A DNA stretch of 64,000 nucleotides from Mycobacteriaceae bacterium (GCA_019245755.1 JAFARC010000043.1:32444-96443), one strand, 5' to 3'; shown: positions 34,619-43,902, numbered from the stretch's first letter. The notes: a model not told the origin generated them from the sequence alone. A program made the numbers and translations.

Positions 34619-34647
34619 TTGCTGTGACCGTGGTCACGTAGTACAAA
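34619..34647 (+). promoter_or_regulatory. Predicted Ms1 promoter with CRP-like dyad between -35 and -10
   Basis: TTGCTG (34619-34624) and TACAAA (34642-34647) are 17 bp apart and fit a vegetative promoter. Between them lies TGTGACCGTGGTCACG (34623-34638), which matches the CRP-type consensus TGTGA-N6-TCACA in nine of ten defined bases. Confidence 0.5.
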
Positions 34648-34653
34648 GGAACC

Positions 34654-34946
34654 ACGGAAGCCCGGCGAGGCCAAGGTCGGATCGGAAGAGAAGGTTCGAT
34701 CTCCCGAGCCGGACTACCCAGCACGGATCCCGGGCACCCACGCGGAGCACGCCGCGATAATGGCAAAAGTGTTGCGGGCCTGCGTTGTTGTGAAAAGCGG
34801 ACAGCCACGACGGCCCCTTGGGTGGGGTTTCAGCTGAAGCGCATTGCAACCCGCCGAGGCCAACCCACGCAGCCCACGATGCACGCTTGGTAACCGGGTA
34901 TCCGTGCTAGCGGGCGGCGAGCCGAAGCGTTTCGGATCGTCGCCCG
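34654..34946 (+). ncRNA. Probable Ms1 RNA (MTS2823, 6S-like RNA polymerase-binding RNA)
   Basis: The 378-bp gap between the Rv3661 and Rv3662c homologues has no coding frame. It does have a promoter (see above) and ends in an imperfect hairpin (34911-34946, CGGGCG...CGCCCG) at the stop of the convergent gene. The resulting length of about 290 nt and the position match MTS2823/Ms1, an abundant stationary-phase RNA that binds core RNA polymerase in mycobacteria. The call rests on position, size and boundaries, not on a covariance-model match. Confidence 0.68.
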
Positions 34947-34947
34947 C

Positions 34948-35697
34948 TCACGTCTTGGTGGACCCTTCGGCGATGGCGACGGCCTCCCGCGCGCCTGCCT
35001 GCACGGCGCGGCAACACAGCAGCAGCCATTTGCGCAGCCCCTCGGCGCTGCCCGACGCAAACCCCTGCCCGGCCTTGCGGTACTCGCCGGCGTTGCGCAT
35101 CCAGTACACCTCCGGGACGCCAAGGCCGTGCGGGTCCAGGCCGCTGGCCTGGGTCACCAGCCGTGACACTGCACGGGCCACCACCCCGTCGGCAGTGCCG
35201 AAAGGGGCGAGGGTGAGCAGTTCGCCGTGCGCCACGCCGGCCAGGACCGGCGCCGGCGCCGCGCTGCCGCCGGTGACCAGTCCGGCCAGCAGGTCGAGCC
35301 GCCGCGCGACCTCGTCGTCGGGGCGGGGCCGACCCAACAGGTTGTCGTCGTCGACGAGGTCGGCGGCCGCGAGCACGTGCAGCCGTGCCAACGCCTGCAG
35401 CGGCGCGCGCTGCCACACCCCGACCAACGCCGTCTGGCCACCGTGCAGCGCCTCGGCGACCCTCAGTGCCCCGGCGAGGATGGGGCCCGACACGAGCCCG
35501 TCGGACGGTAGCCACGGCGCCCCGCCGTCGAGAACCGACGACGCCCGCGCCGCACGGACGGCGGCCTCGACCGCGTTGGCCGGCCAGCCGCGTAGGTTCG
35601 CGCGGTGCCGGTGCGCCCTGCCGAGTGCCTCACGCGCGTCTTCGCTAGCCTGCGCGACGCCCGGCAGGTCGACGAGGGGCGCCAGTGGATCGGTCAT
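34948..35697 (-). CDS. Fic-like protein with degenerate active site (Rv3662c homologue)
   Basis: The 249-residue helical protein ends in a block that follows the Fic core. HGELLTLAPFGTADGVVAR (near residue 156-175) occupies the place of the HPFxxGNGRxxR motif, followed by RLVTQASGLDPHGLGVPE, a Y-containing segment and a final helix with RKWLLLCC. If this alignment is right, the catalytic His is Ala, the motif Asn is Asp and the first Arg is Val, so AMP transfer would not be expected. Homologues are annotated as conserved hypothetical. The dppABCD operon next to it in M. tuberculosis is absent here. Confidence 0.72.
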   Translation of the reverse strand: MTDPLAPLVDLPGVAQASEDAREALGRAHRHRANLRGWPANAVEAAVRAARASSVLDGGAPWLPSDGLVSGPILAGALRVAEALHGGQTALVGVWQRAPLQALARLHVLAAADLVDDDNLLGRPRPDDEVARRLDLLAGLVTGGSAAPAPVLAGVAHGELLTLAPFGTADGVVARAVSRLVTQASGLDPHGLGVPEVYWMRNAGEYRKAGQGFASGSAEGLRKWLLLCCRAVQAGAREAVAIAEGSTKT

Positions 35698-35794
35698 CGG
35701 CAGATCACGCTAGCCCCGGCGACGGCATCCAGATCGTGCCGGGGCGTGCGGAATGCCGGTCGTCATGCAACCTTTGTTGATTAGGCTCGGCGGT

Positions 35795-37753
35795 ATGCCA
35801 GAAACGCCCGCACAGGCCCCGTCGGCGTATCCGCCGTCCGAGGAGTTCGCCGCCAACGCCAACGCCACCGCTGACCTGTACGAGACCGCCCAGGCCGACC
35901 GGCTCGGGTTCTGGGCCGAGCAGGCCAAGCGGTTGTCATGGGAGACGCCGTTCACCGACGTGCTGGACTGGTCGGATGCGCCGTTCGCCAAGTGGTTTCT
36001 GGGCGGCAAGCTCAATGTCGCCTACAACTGCGTCGACCGCCATGTCGAGGCCGGCAACGGGGACCGCGTCGCGATCTATTGGGAGGGCGAGCCGGTCGGC
36101 GACAGCCGCACGCTGACCTACGCCGACCTGAAAGCCGAGGTGTGCCAGGCCGCCAACGCACTGACCGAGCTCGGGCTCAACGCCGGGGACCGGGTGGCTA
36201 TCTACATGCCAATGATTCCCGAGGCGATCGTCGCGATGCTGGCCTGCGCGCGGCTGGGCGTGCTGCACAGCGTGGTCTTCGCCGGGTTTTCCGCCTCGGC
36301 GCTCAAGGCCCGCATCGAGGATGCCGAGGCCAAGCTGCTGATCACGACCGACGGGCAGTACCGCCGCGGCAAGGCGGTCTCGCTGAAGGAAGCCGCCGAC
36401 GAGGCCGTCGACGACCAGGGCTCCATCGAGCATGTGATCGTGGTGCGGCGCACCGGAATCGACGTGCCGTGGACAGCGGGTCGCGACCTGTGGTGGCACG
36501 ACACCGTGGGCGAGGCGTCGACCGAGCACGCCCCGGAGGCGTTCGACTCCGAGCAGCCGCTTTTTTTGCTCTACACCTCCGGCACCACCGGCAAGCCAAA
36601 GGGCATCGTGCACACCACCGGCGGCTTCCTGACCCAGGCGTGCTACACCCACTACAACGTTTTCGACGTCAAGGCCCAGACCGATGTGTACTGGTGCACC
36701 GCCGACATCGGCTGGGTCACCGGCCACACCTACATCGTGTACGGCCCGCTGTCCAACGGTGCCACCCAGGTGGTCTACGAGGGCACGCCCGCGTCGCCCG
36801 ACGAGCACCGGCACTTCCAGGTGATCGAAAAATACCGCGTCACAATCTATTACACGGCGCCAACGTTGATCCGCATGTTCATGAAGTGGGGCCGGGCAAT
36901 TCCCGATGCTCACGACCTGTCGAGCCTCCGGCTGCTGGGCTCTGTTGGTGAGCCGATCAACCCGGAGGCGTGGCGGTGGTACCGCAACGCGTTCGGCGCT
37001 AACCGGACCCCGATCGTGGACACCTGGTGGCAGACCGAAACGGGCGCGGCGATGATCTCGCCGCTGCCCGGTGTGACCGCGTGCAAACCCGGCTCGGCAA
37101 TGGCTCCGCTGCCCGGGATCTCGGCCAGAATCGTCGACGACGACGCCAACACGATCGAACCCAGCCCCGACATCGGCGAGCACGTCTCCGGCTATCTGGT
37201 GCTGGATGAGCCGTGGCCGGCAATGCTGCGCGGCATCTGGGGTGACCCGGAGCGTTTCAAGGAGACTTACTGGTCGCGATTTGCCCAGCAGGGCTGGTAC
37301 TTCGCCGGCGACGGCGCACGCTACGACCCGGACGGCAACATCTGGGTGCTCGGCCGCATCGATGACGTGATGAACGTGTCGGGACACCGGGTTTCGACCG
37401 CGGAGGTGGAGTCGGCGCTGGTCGGACACTCGCACGTCGCCGAGGCCGCCGTCGTTGGGGCCACCGATGAGCACACCGGTCAGGCCATCTGTGCGTTCGT
37501 GATCCTCGAAGCGAGTGCAAAGCCGGCGAACGAAATGGTCGGCGAATTGAAAGCACAAGTCGCCAAAGAGATCTCACCGATCGCCCGACCGCGGGAGATT
37601 CACGTGGTGCCGGAGCTGCCGAAAACTCGCAGCGGCAAAATCATGCGTCGCTTGCTGCGTGACGTGGCCGAGGGCCGCGAACTCGGTGATACCTCGACGC
37701 TGGTGGATCCCGGCGTGTTCGAGGCGATTCGGGCCAGCAAGGCCGAGGACTAG
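35795..37753 (+). CDS. acs: Acetyl-CoA synthetase (AMP-forming)
   Basis: The ATG at 35795 (MPETPAQAPS) gives 652 residues, the normal length. An upstream in-frame GTG at 35753 would add 14 unconserved residues. The P-loop-like YTSGTTGKPKG is at 260-270. WWQTETGAAMISPLPG, the hinge GRIDDVMNVSGHR and the C-terminal PKTRSGKIMRRLLR, whose Lys is the site of regulatory acetylation by the cAMP-controlled Pat, are all intact. It activates acetate to acetyl-CoA. Confidence 0.97.
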   Translation: MPETPAQAPSAYPPSEEFAANANATADLYETAQADRLGFWAEQAKRLSWETPFTDVLDWSDAPFAKWFLGGKLNVAYNCVDRHVEAGNGDRVAIYWEGEPVGDSRTLTYADLKAEVCQAANALTELGLNAGDRVAIYMPMIPEAIVAMLACARLGVLHSVVFAGFSASALKARIEDAEAKLLITTDGQYRRGKAVSLKEAADEAVDDQGSIEHVIVVRRTGIDVPWTAGRDLWWHDTVGEASTEHAPEAFDSEQPLFLLYTSGTTGKPKGIVHTTGGFLTQACYTHYNVFDVKAQTDVYWCTADIGWVTGHTYIVYGPLSNGATQVVYEGTPASPDEHRHFQVIEKYRVTIYYTAPTLIRMFMKWGRAIPDAHDLSSLRLLGSVGEPINPEAWRWYRNAFGANRTPIVDTWWQTETGAAMISPLPGVTACKPGSAMAPLPGISARIVDDDANTIEPSPDIGEHVSGYLVLDEPWPAMLRGIWGDPERFKETYWSRFAQQGWYFAGDGARYDPDGNIWVLGRIDDVMNVSGHRVSTAEVESALVGHSHVAEAAVVGATDEHTGQAICAFVILEASAKPANEMVGELKAQVAKEISPIARPREIHVVPELPKTRSGKIMRRLLRDVAEGRELGDTSTLVDPGVFEAIRASKAED

Positions 37754-37775
37754 ACCCGCAAGGCGCGACACTACG

Positions 37776-38462
37776 CTAGACCGGCGTAAATCCCGATCCG
37801 GGTCGCCCGTGCGTGTTGACGTCGGCCAGCACCGAGTTGATTGACTCGGTCACCGCGGGCGTATGCAGCGGGATGTATTTGATGACACATGTCGGCAACT
37901 CGTTGCTGAACGCGCCGTGGACCATGCCGACCAGCTGGTTGCCGACCGTAACCGGCGCGCCTGAATCGCCGGGTCGCCCGCACACCTGGTTCAAAATCGT
38001 ACCGGGCTGATCCCCAGGGCCCCAGGTGACGCCGCAGGAGTAGCCGGTGGTGCGGCCCAGCTTGCAGGCGATCTCACCGAACGTCGGATCCGGCCCGATG
38101 CCGGCGATCAGGAAGTTGCTGAAGTTGTTGACCGGGATCACCTTGGTCTGGTCGAACTTGATCACGGCATAGTCCAAGTTGTCGTTGCCGGCGACCATCG
38201 TGCCCAGCGGTCCCGCCGCCGGATTGGCCTCCGCGGCGACCTGGGCGCCCGGCCCGCCGCAATGCGCAGAGGTCAATCCGACCAGGTCGCCCTGATGGTC
38301 GTGCCCAATCGTGGTCAGGGTGCACAGCGCTTCGCCGTCGACGATGATGCCGGCGCCTCCGCCCATTACCACCTTGTCGGCGGCGGTCGCGGCACCGGGA
38401 TGGACCCATCCGGCCAACACCGCCGCCACCGCCGCGCTCGGCAGCAACCCGCGGTGCCTCAA
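37776..38462 (-). CDS. Secreted trypsin-like serine protease (Rv3668c homologue)
   Basis: No ATG or GTG fits. A TTG at 38462 preceded by GGGAG at seven bases gives 228 residues with a signal peptide (MRHRGLLPSAAVAAVLAGWVHPGAATA, cleavage before ADK). The catalytic triad of the chymotrypsin fold is seen: His in LTSAHCGG, Asp in NLDYAVIKF, Ser in GRPGDSGAPV. Six cysteines, two of them beside catalytic motifs, suggest disulphides. It is exported and likely periplasmic or secreted. Longer upstream starts give no signal peptide. Confidence 0.9.
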   Translation of the reverse strand: MRHRGLLPSAAVAAVLAGWVHPGAATAADKVVMGGGAGIIVDGEALCTLTTIGHDHQGDLVGLTSAHCGGPGAQVAAEANPAAGPLGTMVAGNDNLDYAVIKFDQTKVIPVNNFSNFLIAGIGPDPTFGEIACKLGRTTGYSCGVTWGPGDQPGTILNQVCGRPGDSGAPVTVGNQLVGMVHGAFSNELPTCVIKYIPLHTPAVTESINSVLADVNTHGRPGSGFTPV

Positions 38463-38653
38463 TCCAAGACTCCCGTCGACCAACCCGTCCCGCGTGGACC
38501 CGCCGCGGATTTTACCTGTGTCACACCCGCAACTTGCGTAACAGGCTCGGTCGCGTCGGTGCGGGCCGCTGCCCGACAGCCGATCTCGTCCCCGCCGGCG
38601 CCGCATGGCAACATAACGCATCAACGAACCAGCTAGAGCGGGAGGAACCGTCC

Positions 38654-39172
38654 GTGAGCAATGGCAAGAACGGGGTGCCCAACACGATTACGTCGATCCC
38701 GCTGGCGGATCCCCACGCTCTGCCGGCCAACCCGTCCATCGGTGAGCTGGTCAAGGACGCGACCAGCCAAGTCTCGACATTGGTGCGCGCCGAAGTCGAG
38801 CTGGCCCGTGCGGAGATCACCCGTGACGTCAAGAAGGGTCTCACCGGCAGCCTGTTCTTCATCGCCGCGCTGGTGGTGCTGTTCTACTCGACGTTCTTTT
38901 TCTTCTTTTTCATTGCCGCGCTGCTGGACACCTGGCTGTACCGCTGGGCCGCGTACCTGATCGTGTTCGGGATCATGGTCGTAGTTACCGCGGTGCTCGC
39001 GCTGCTGGGCTACCTGAGGGTCCGGCGGATCCGCGGGCCCCGGGAGACGATCGAGTCAGTCAAGGAGACCCGCGAGGCGCTGACCTCCCACGACCACCGG
39101 GCCGGCGGCCAGCTGCCGGTCAAGGCCCCGGCGACCGGGCCCGGCGCTCAGACTGACCCGTCGGGCTGGTAG
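38654..39172 (+). CDS. Holin-like superfamily membrane protein, DUF1469-like (Rv3669 homologue)
   Basis: GTG at 38654 follows GGGAGGA. The 172-residue protein has an amphipathic helix (VRAEVELARAEITRDVKKG, near residue 40-58) followed by two long hydrophobic helices, a pattern of the Actinobacterial holin-X/DUF1469 group. A Pro/Gly-rich tail ends it. It shares one base with the ephE start (TAGTG), so it is coupled to ephE. The role is unknown; no lysis function should be assumed from the family name. Confidence 0.86.
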   Translation: MSNGKNGVPNTITSIPLADPHALPANPSIGELVKDATSQVSTLVRAEVELARAEITRDVKKGLTGSLFFIAALVVLFYSTFFFFFFIAALLDTWLYRWAAYLIVFGIMVVVTAVLALLGYLRVRRIRGPRETIESVKETREALTSHDHRAGGQLPVKAPATGPGAQTDPSGW

Positions 39173-40137
39173 TGCCGCCACCCACCCCGTCGGTCGTGCG
39201 GATCGACGGGCCCTGGCGCCATCTCGAGGTGCACGCCAACGGGATTCGATTTCACGTCGTCGAAGCCCATCCCGCCGGACAGGACACCTCCGCCCCGATG
39301 ACGGCGCGGCCGCTGATCATGCTCCTTCATGGTTTCGGGTCGTTCTGGTGGTCGTGGCGGCACCAGCTGCGTGGGCTGCGGGGCGCCCGGGTCGTCGCGG
39401 TGGACCTGCGCGGCTACGGCGGCAGCGACAAACCGCCCCGCGGCTACGACGGCTGGACCCTGGCCGGCGATACCGCCGGGCTGATCCGCGCCCTGGGCCA
39501 CTCGTCGGCCACGCTCGTCGGTCACGCCGACGGCGGGCTGGTGTGCTGGGCGACGTCGATGCTGCATCCGCGGCTGGTTCGCGCGATCGCCGCGATCAGC
39601 TCGCCGCATCCGGCCGCGCTGCGCGCCTCGGCGCTGACCCGGCGCGACCAGGGCCGGGCGTTGCTGACGTCGCTGCTGCGCTATCAGGTGCCGATGTGGC
39701 CGGAGCGTTGGCTGACCCGGCACGACGCCGATCAGTTGGAGCACCTGGTGCGATCCAGAGCAGGAACCCACTGGGTTGAAACACAAGATTTCAAGGAAAC
39801 CGTCGCCCATATGCGCCGCGCCATCCAAATACCCTCGGCGGCACACTCCGCGCTGGAGTATCAGCGGTGGGCGGTGCGAAGTCAGTTGCGGAGCGAGGGC
39901 TGGCGGTTCATGAAGCTGATGAACCGCCAGGTCGGTGTGCCGCTGCTGCACCTGCGCGGCGACGCCGACCCGTACGTGCTCGCCGATCCCGTCCACCGCA
40001 CCGAGCGCTACGCGCCGCGCGGGCGTTTCGTGTCCATCGCTCGCGCAGGGCATTACGGCCACGAAGAGGACCCGGCCGCGGTGAACGAACAGCTGACACG
40101 CTTCCTCGGGCACGTGTACGGTGCGTCGCCGAATTAA
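39172..40137 (+). CDS. ephE: Epoxide hydrolase, alpha/beta-hydrolase fold (EphE-like)
   Basis: Translation is coupled to the previous gene by a one-base overlap. The 321-residue protein has the HGFGSFWWSWRHQ oxyanion region (near residue 54-66), a nucleophile elbow GHADGG with Asp as nucleophile (near residue 123) and a C-terminal GHYGHEEDP with the catalytic His. Its substrate is unknown. It converges with marP, five bases apart. Confidence 0.9.
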   Translation: MPPPTPSVVRIDGPWRHLEVHANGIRFHVVEAHPAGQDTSAPMTARPLIMLLHGFGSFWWSWRHQLRGLRGARVVAVDLRGYGGSDKPPRGYDGWTLAGDTAGLIRALGHSSATLVGHADGGLVCWATSMLHPRLVRAIAAISSPHPAALRASALTRRDQGRALLTSLLRYQVPMWPERWLTRHDADQLEHLVRSRAGTHWVETQDFKETVAHMRRAIQIPSAAHSALEYQRWAVRSQLRSEGWRFMKLMNRQVGVPLLHLRGDADPYVLADPVHRTERYAPRGRFVSIARAGHYGHEEDPAAVNEQLTRFLGHVYGASPN

Positions 40138-40142
40138 CCGAA

Positions 40143-41330
40143 TCAACCGATGCAGGCGCCGGTCGCGACCGCCTGGCTGCCGCCGATCTTGGCCAGTTGA
40201 CGCGAGACCTCTTTGGCTGTCAGCACGAATCCGGTGTCGGGGTCGTCGACGGCGGCGCCAAACACGACGCCAAGCACCCTTCCGTTGAGGTCGACCAACG
40301 GCCCACCCGAATTACCTTGCCGCACAGGACCTCTGATGGTGTACACCTCGCGGGTCACGGTGGTCGTGCGGTAGATGTCGGGGCCGTTCAGCTCGATGAT
40401 TTCCCGGATTCTCGCCGGAGTGGCCGCGAACTCACCACCGCCGGGGTAGCCGAGCACCAGCGCGTCGGTGCCGGTGTGGGCGGGTGCGTCCGCGAACGAA
40501 AGCGACTGCGACGGCAGGTTCGGGACGTCGAGAATCGAGATGTCGGCGTCGGGGTCATACGACACCACGCTGGCGTCGTACTCGGTACCGCTCGCGTTGA
40601 CGGTGACGCTGTCGGACCCAGCCACGACGTGTGCGTTCGACATCACCCGGTTGGGCGCCACCACGAAGCCGCTACCCTCGAGCACTTTCTGGCAACCGGG
40701 CGCCACACCCCGGATCTTGACCACGCTCGGCTCCGTGGCCGCCACCACCGGGTTCCCCGCCAGCGTCGGGTCCGGCGCGCTCACCGCGATGATGGGGGTG
40801 CGGCCGAACGGCTGCAGCACGTCGGGTAGACCGGACGTGTTCAACAGCGCCGACAACCGGTTCGGCACTGATTTCAGCCAGCTCGGTGCGACCTCGTCCA
40901 CCTGGGCCAACACCTTCGAACCGCGGACGGCCGCAGCGAGATTCGGCTGCTGGGACGACGTCAGCGGGGTAGCCAGCAGCCACGCGGCGAGGAGCACCGC
41001 GACAAGTTGCAGGCCCACACCGATGACCGAGTCGATCGTCCGAATGGTCCGGTTGCGGATCGCCCCCCGGACAGCACGGCCCACCACCACACCCGCGACT
41101 TCGCCGACGACCACCAGCGCGAGGATCAAAAACAGCGCCGCGAACAGCTTGGTGCGCGGGCCGCTGATGTGGGTGACCAGGTGCGGCGCCAGTAGCACGC
41201 CGGCCACGGCGCCGAGGACGACGCCGCCGAAAGACATCAACGAACCCAACGCCCCCGACCGCCAGCCGGATAGGGCGGCGATGAACGCGACCGCGAGCAC
41301 CGCGATGTCCAGCCACTGCGACGATGTCAT
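40143..41330 (-). CDS. marP: Membrane serine protease MarP (acid resistance)
   Basis: The 395-residue protein has four N-terminal membrane helices (residues 7-125) in a CvpA-like arrangement and a periplasmic chymotrypsin-like domain. The catalytic residues are His in SNAHVVAG (near 235), Asp in PDADISILDV (near 264) and Ser341 in QGNSGGPLVD. Two cysteines (in GCQKVLEG and GACIG) match the disulphide of the M. tuberculosis enzyme. MarP keeps internal pH in acid and cleaves the peptidoglycan hydrolase RipA. Its ATG overlaps the Nudix gene stop (ATGA). Confidence 0.96.
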   Translation of the reverse strand: MTSSQWLDIAVLAVAFIAALSGWRSGALGSLMSFGGVVLGAVAGVLLAPHLVTHISGPRTKLFAALFLILALVVVGEVAGVVVGRAVRGAIRNRTIRTIDSVIGVGLQLVAVLLAAWLLATPLTSSQQPNLAAAVRGSKVLAQVDEVAPSWLKSVPNRLSALLNTSGLPDVLQPFGRTPIIAVSAPDPTLAGNPVVAATEPSVVKIRGVAPGCQKVLEGSGFVVAPNRVMSNAHVVAGSDSVTVNASGTEYDASVVSYDPDADISILDVPNLPSQSLSFADAPAHTGTDALVLGYPGGGEFAATPARIREIIELNGPDIYRTTTVTREVYTIRGPVRQGNSGGPLVDLNGRVLGVVFGAAVDDPDTGFVLTAKEVSRQLAKIGGSQAVATGACIG

Positions 41331-42130
41331 TGCTGGGCCTCACCGTAGTCGTCCGCCTCGTGCTCCTCAGAGTCGTCTCCTACCAGGGCCATCGCCTCGT
41401 CGAGTTCGCGGATGTCCTGGGTGTTCCACGGCACCGACCAGCCGGCCACGTCGAGCATCGCCGAGACGACCTGCCCGGTGAATCCCCACACCAGCATCTC
41501 GTTGAGCAGGAACGCGGGTCCGGCGAAGCGGCTGGTGAGTGTGCGCCGGTACACCATCAGCCGGTTCTGCGGATTGATGAGCGCTCGCACCGGGACGCGG
41601 GCGACGATCGCGGTCTCAGCCTCGTCGATCACCGCAACCGGCCCCGGGTCGGGTGAATACGCCAGTACCGGCACGACGTGGAAACCCGATGGGGCGATGA
41701 ACATTTTGTCCAGCATGGCCAGCGGCCGCAGCCTGGTGACGTCGATGCCGGTCTCCTCACGGGCCTCGCGAAACGCGGTGTCGATCGGTCCGACGTCCCC
41801 CGGATCGGTCGCCCCACCGGGAAACGCCGCCTGGCCGGCGTGGTGACGCAGCGTCGACGCCCGCACGGTCAGCAGCAGGTCGGCGTCATCGGGCACGCCG
41901 CCGCCGGTGTCCGCTGCCGCGGGCCCGGAGAACAACACCAGCACCGCTGCGTCGCGTCCGGCACCGGTGAGCGCGGCCTTCGCGTTCGCCGCGCTCACCA
42001 ACGCGAGAATGTCGGCGGGCAGCCGCCGTCGATAGGCAGCGGGGACGCAGCCGACCTTGTCCACCAACGGCTTTAGCCAAGACGGCGCAGCATCCGGCGT
42101 CAGCGCACCCGTGGCGTCCGCTGCGCTCAC
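41327..42130 (-). CDS. Nudix hydrolase, CoA pyrophosphatase type (Rv3672c homologue)
   Basis: The 267-residue protein holds a complete Nudix box GATDPGDVGPIDTAFREAREETGI (near residue 100-123: G-x5-E-x7-REUxEExGU, with Asp for the first Glu) preceded by LRHHAGQAAFPGG, the CoA-subfamily signature. It probably cleaves CoA or acyl-CoA to 4'-phosphopantetheine and 3',5'-ADP. Four-base overlaps on both sides place it firmly in the nth-TlpA-Nudix-marP operon. Confidence 0.9.
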   Translation of the reverse strand: MSAADATGALTPDAAPSWLKPLVDKVGCVPAAYRRRLPADILALVSAANAKAALTGAGRDAAVLVLFSGPAAADTGGGVPDDADLLLTVRASTLRHHAGQAAFPGGATDPGDVGPIDTAFREAREETGIDVTRLRPLAMLDKMFIAPSGFHVVPVLAYSPDPGPVAVIDEAETAIVARVPVRALINPQNRLMVYRRTLTSRFAGPAFLLNEMLVWGFTGQVVSAMLDVAGWSVPWNTQDIRELDEAMALVGDDSEEHEADDYGEAQQ

Positions 42131-42759
42131 CGCGTCGCTCCCGTCTGCTCGACCGCCGCGGCGATGTCGTCGGCGCTGGCGAACGCACGCGGCAGGATTT
42201 GCGCAACGCTACCGTCCGCGCGCAGCAACACTGTCGCGGGCATCACGTTCGGGACGTGCAGCGCGGCCGCGACGCGTCGTGCGCCGTCCTGCCATCCCGG
42301 CAGCCGAACGCGCAGGTCGGCCAGCCGTGTCAGGGCGGCCCCCTCGTCGGGGTCCTGATGCACCGTGATCACGGTGAGCTGCGTCCCAACCCGCCGCTGG
42401 TAGTCGGCCATCGCCGGCAGCTCCGCCCCGCACGGTGCACACCAGTAGGCCCACAGGTTCAGCAGAACCGGCCGCCCGGCAACGGACCGGGCGGTGTCGA
42501 CGGCCGCTCCGTCGGCCAGACACCGCACGATCACCCCGCGCAACGGCGCCGGCCCAGGACTGTCGACCGGCGGCGGGCACGGCGGCAGCTCTGCGATCCT
42601 GCGCAGTACGGCCAGGTCGGTGCTGTCGGCGTGTCCCGTCGTAGGCGCCTCGGCCGGATTGGTGCGCGGGGCCGTGTCGTGCAGTTCGGTGACCAGTGCG
42701 CCGATGATCGCGGCGACCACGATCAGGACCGCCACGGTCCACCGGGTCGACGTGCTCAT
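42127..42759 (-). CDS. Membrane-anchored thioredoxin-like protein, TlpA/ResA type (Rv3673c homologue)
   Basis: One N-terminal hydrophobic helix (residues 8-24) anchors a periplasmic thioredoxin domain. The redox motif WCAPCGAELP is near residue 108-117, and the cis-Pro segment VMPATVLLRADG near residue 180. A conserved extra Cys in LPPCPPPVDS may be in the linker. It is likely a disulphide reductase or oxidase acting on exported proteins. Length is 210 residues; overlap with the Nudix gene is four bases. Confidence 0.9.
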   Translation of the reverse strand: MSTSTRWTVAVLIVVAAIIGALVTELHDTAPRTNPAEAPTTGHADSTDLAVLRRIAELPPCPPPVDSPGPAPLRGVIVRCLADGAAVDTARSVAGRPVLLNLWAYWCAPCGAELPAMADYQRRVGTQLTVITVHQDPDEGAALTRLADLRVRLPGWQDGARRVAAALHVPNVMPATVLLRADGSVAQILPRAFASADDIAAAVEQTGATR

Positions 42760-42771
42760 CTCAGGCGGCGT

Positions 42772-43527
42772 TTACAGGCCGGCCAGGGCCAGCAGGTGTT
42801 CCGTCTCCGGGCCTTTGACCAGTGCCGCGGCGATCTCCGGCGCGGTGGGCCCGAGCCCGAATGACGGGCAGTCCTTGGCCAGCACACATACCCCGCAGGC
42901 GGGCTTGCGGGCGTGACAGACCCTCCGGCCGTGGAAGATCACCCGATGGCTGAGATCGGTCCATTCCTTGCGTTCGATCAGCTCGCCGACCGCTTTTTCC
43001 ACCTTGATCGGGTCTTCCTCGCTGGTCCACCCCCAGCGCCGCACCAGCCGGCCGAAGTGGGTGTCCACCGTGATCCCGGGGATGCCGAACGCATTGCCCA
43101 AGATCACATTGGCGGTCTTGCGCCCGATTCCGGGCAGGGTCACCAGCTCCGCCATGGTTTTGGGCACGTCCCCGTCGAACCGCTCCACCAATTCCTGGCC
43201 GAGCCCGATCAACGCGGCGGCCTTGTTGCGGTAGAAACCCGTGGGACGGATGAGCTCTTCGAGTTCGGCGCGGTTGGCCTCGGCGTAGTCGAGCGCAGTG
43301 CGGTAACGCTTGAAAAGCGCCGGTGTGGTGAGATTCACCCGCTTGTCGGTGCTCTGCGCCGACAGGATGGTCGCCACGGTGAGCTCCAGCGGATTGGTGA
43401 AGTCCAGCTCGCAGTAGACGTGCGGGAACGCCTGCGCCAGTTTCCGATTCATGCGGCGGGCGCGCCGGATCAGGCCCAGCTTGGTCTCAGCCGCCCACTG
43501 CCGGGCCGGCTTGGCAACCACGGTCAC
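42772..43527 (-). CDS. nth: Endonuclease III
   Basis: Nth is a DNA glycosylase/AP lyase for oxidised pyrimidines. The helix-hairpin-helix [13 protein letters not shown] carries the catalytic Lys, [13 protein letters not shown] carries the catalytic Asp, and the C-terminal C-x6-C-x2-C-x5-C cluster ([17 protein letters not shown]) binds 4Fe-4S. Length is 251 residues. It is the first gene of the minus-strand operon ending with marP. Confidence 0.96.
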   Translation of the reverse strand: MTVVAKPARQWAAETKLGLIRRARRMNRKLAQAFPHVYCELDFTNPLELTVATILSAQSTDKRVNLTTPALFKRYRTALDYAEANRAELEELIRPTGFYRNKAAALIGLGQELVERFDGDVPKTMAELVTLPGIGRKTANVILGNAFGIPGITVDTHFGRLVRRWGWTSEEDPIKVEKAVGELIERKEWTDLSHRVIFHGRRVCHARKPACGVCVLAKDCPSFGLGPTAPEIAAALVKGPETEHLLALAGL

Positions 43528-43596
43528 GTTGCAAGGGTACTGACCGGTGAAAATTTGTAATCATGCTGAGACCTTCGTTGTGTTTACTTTGTTTTC

Positions 43597-43902
43597 GTGT
43601 CGTGGCTCCTCGTGGCGTTCATCCCTGTATTGCTGATGCTCGCCACCTTTGGTTTGGAGCGCCTGGAATCGAGATTGAACCCTGACGCCGTGCATCCCTC
43701 GGACGTAGCCGAGTTCCTTGAGCGCGCCCAGCCCCGCGACGTGAGCACACTGGCCCGCGACGGTATGCCAGAGGCGCTGGATTGTTTCCACCGGCGCCGG
43801 ACCCGGGCCGCGGCCAACCACCCGGCCGTGGCGTCGCGGGACTATGGCCAGGGCCGGGTGAATCCGCAATTTCTCGCGACCCGGCAGGCCGATTCTGTGT
43901 AG
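43597..43902 (+). CDS. Small membrane protein (Rv3675 homologue)
   Basis: GTG at 43597 opens a 101-residue protein with one N-terminal helix (residues 2-19) and a cytosolic tail that is rich in Arg and Ala. No domain is recognised. Position between nth and crp is conserved. It is divergent from nth, with 69 bp shared promoter space. Confidence 0.8.
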   Translation: MSWLLVAFIPVLLMLATFGLERLESRLNPDAVHPSDVAEFLERAQPRDVSTLARDGMPEALDCFHRRRTRAAANHPAVASRDYGQGRVNPQFLATRQADSV

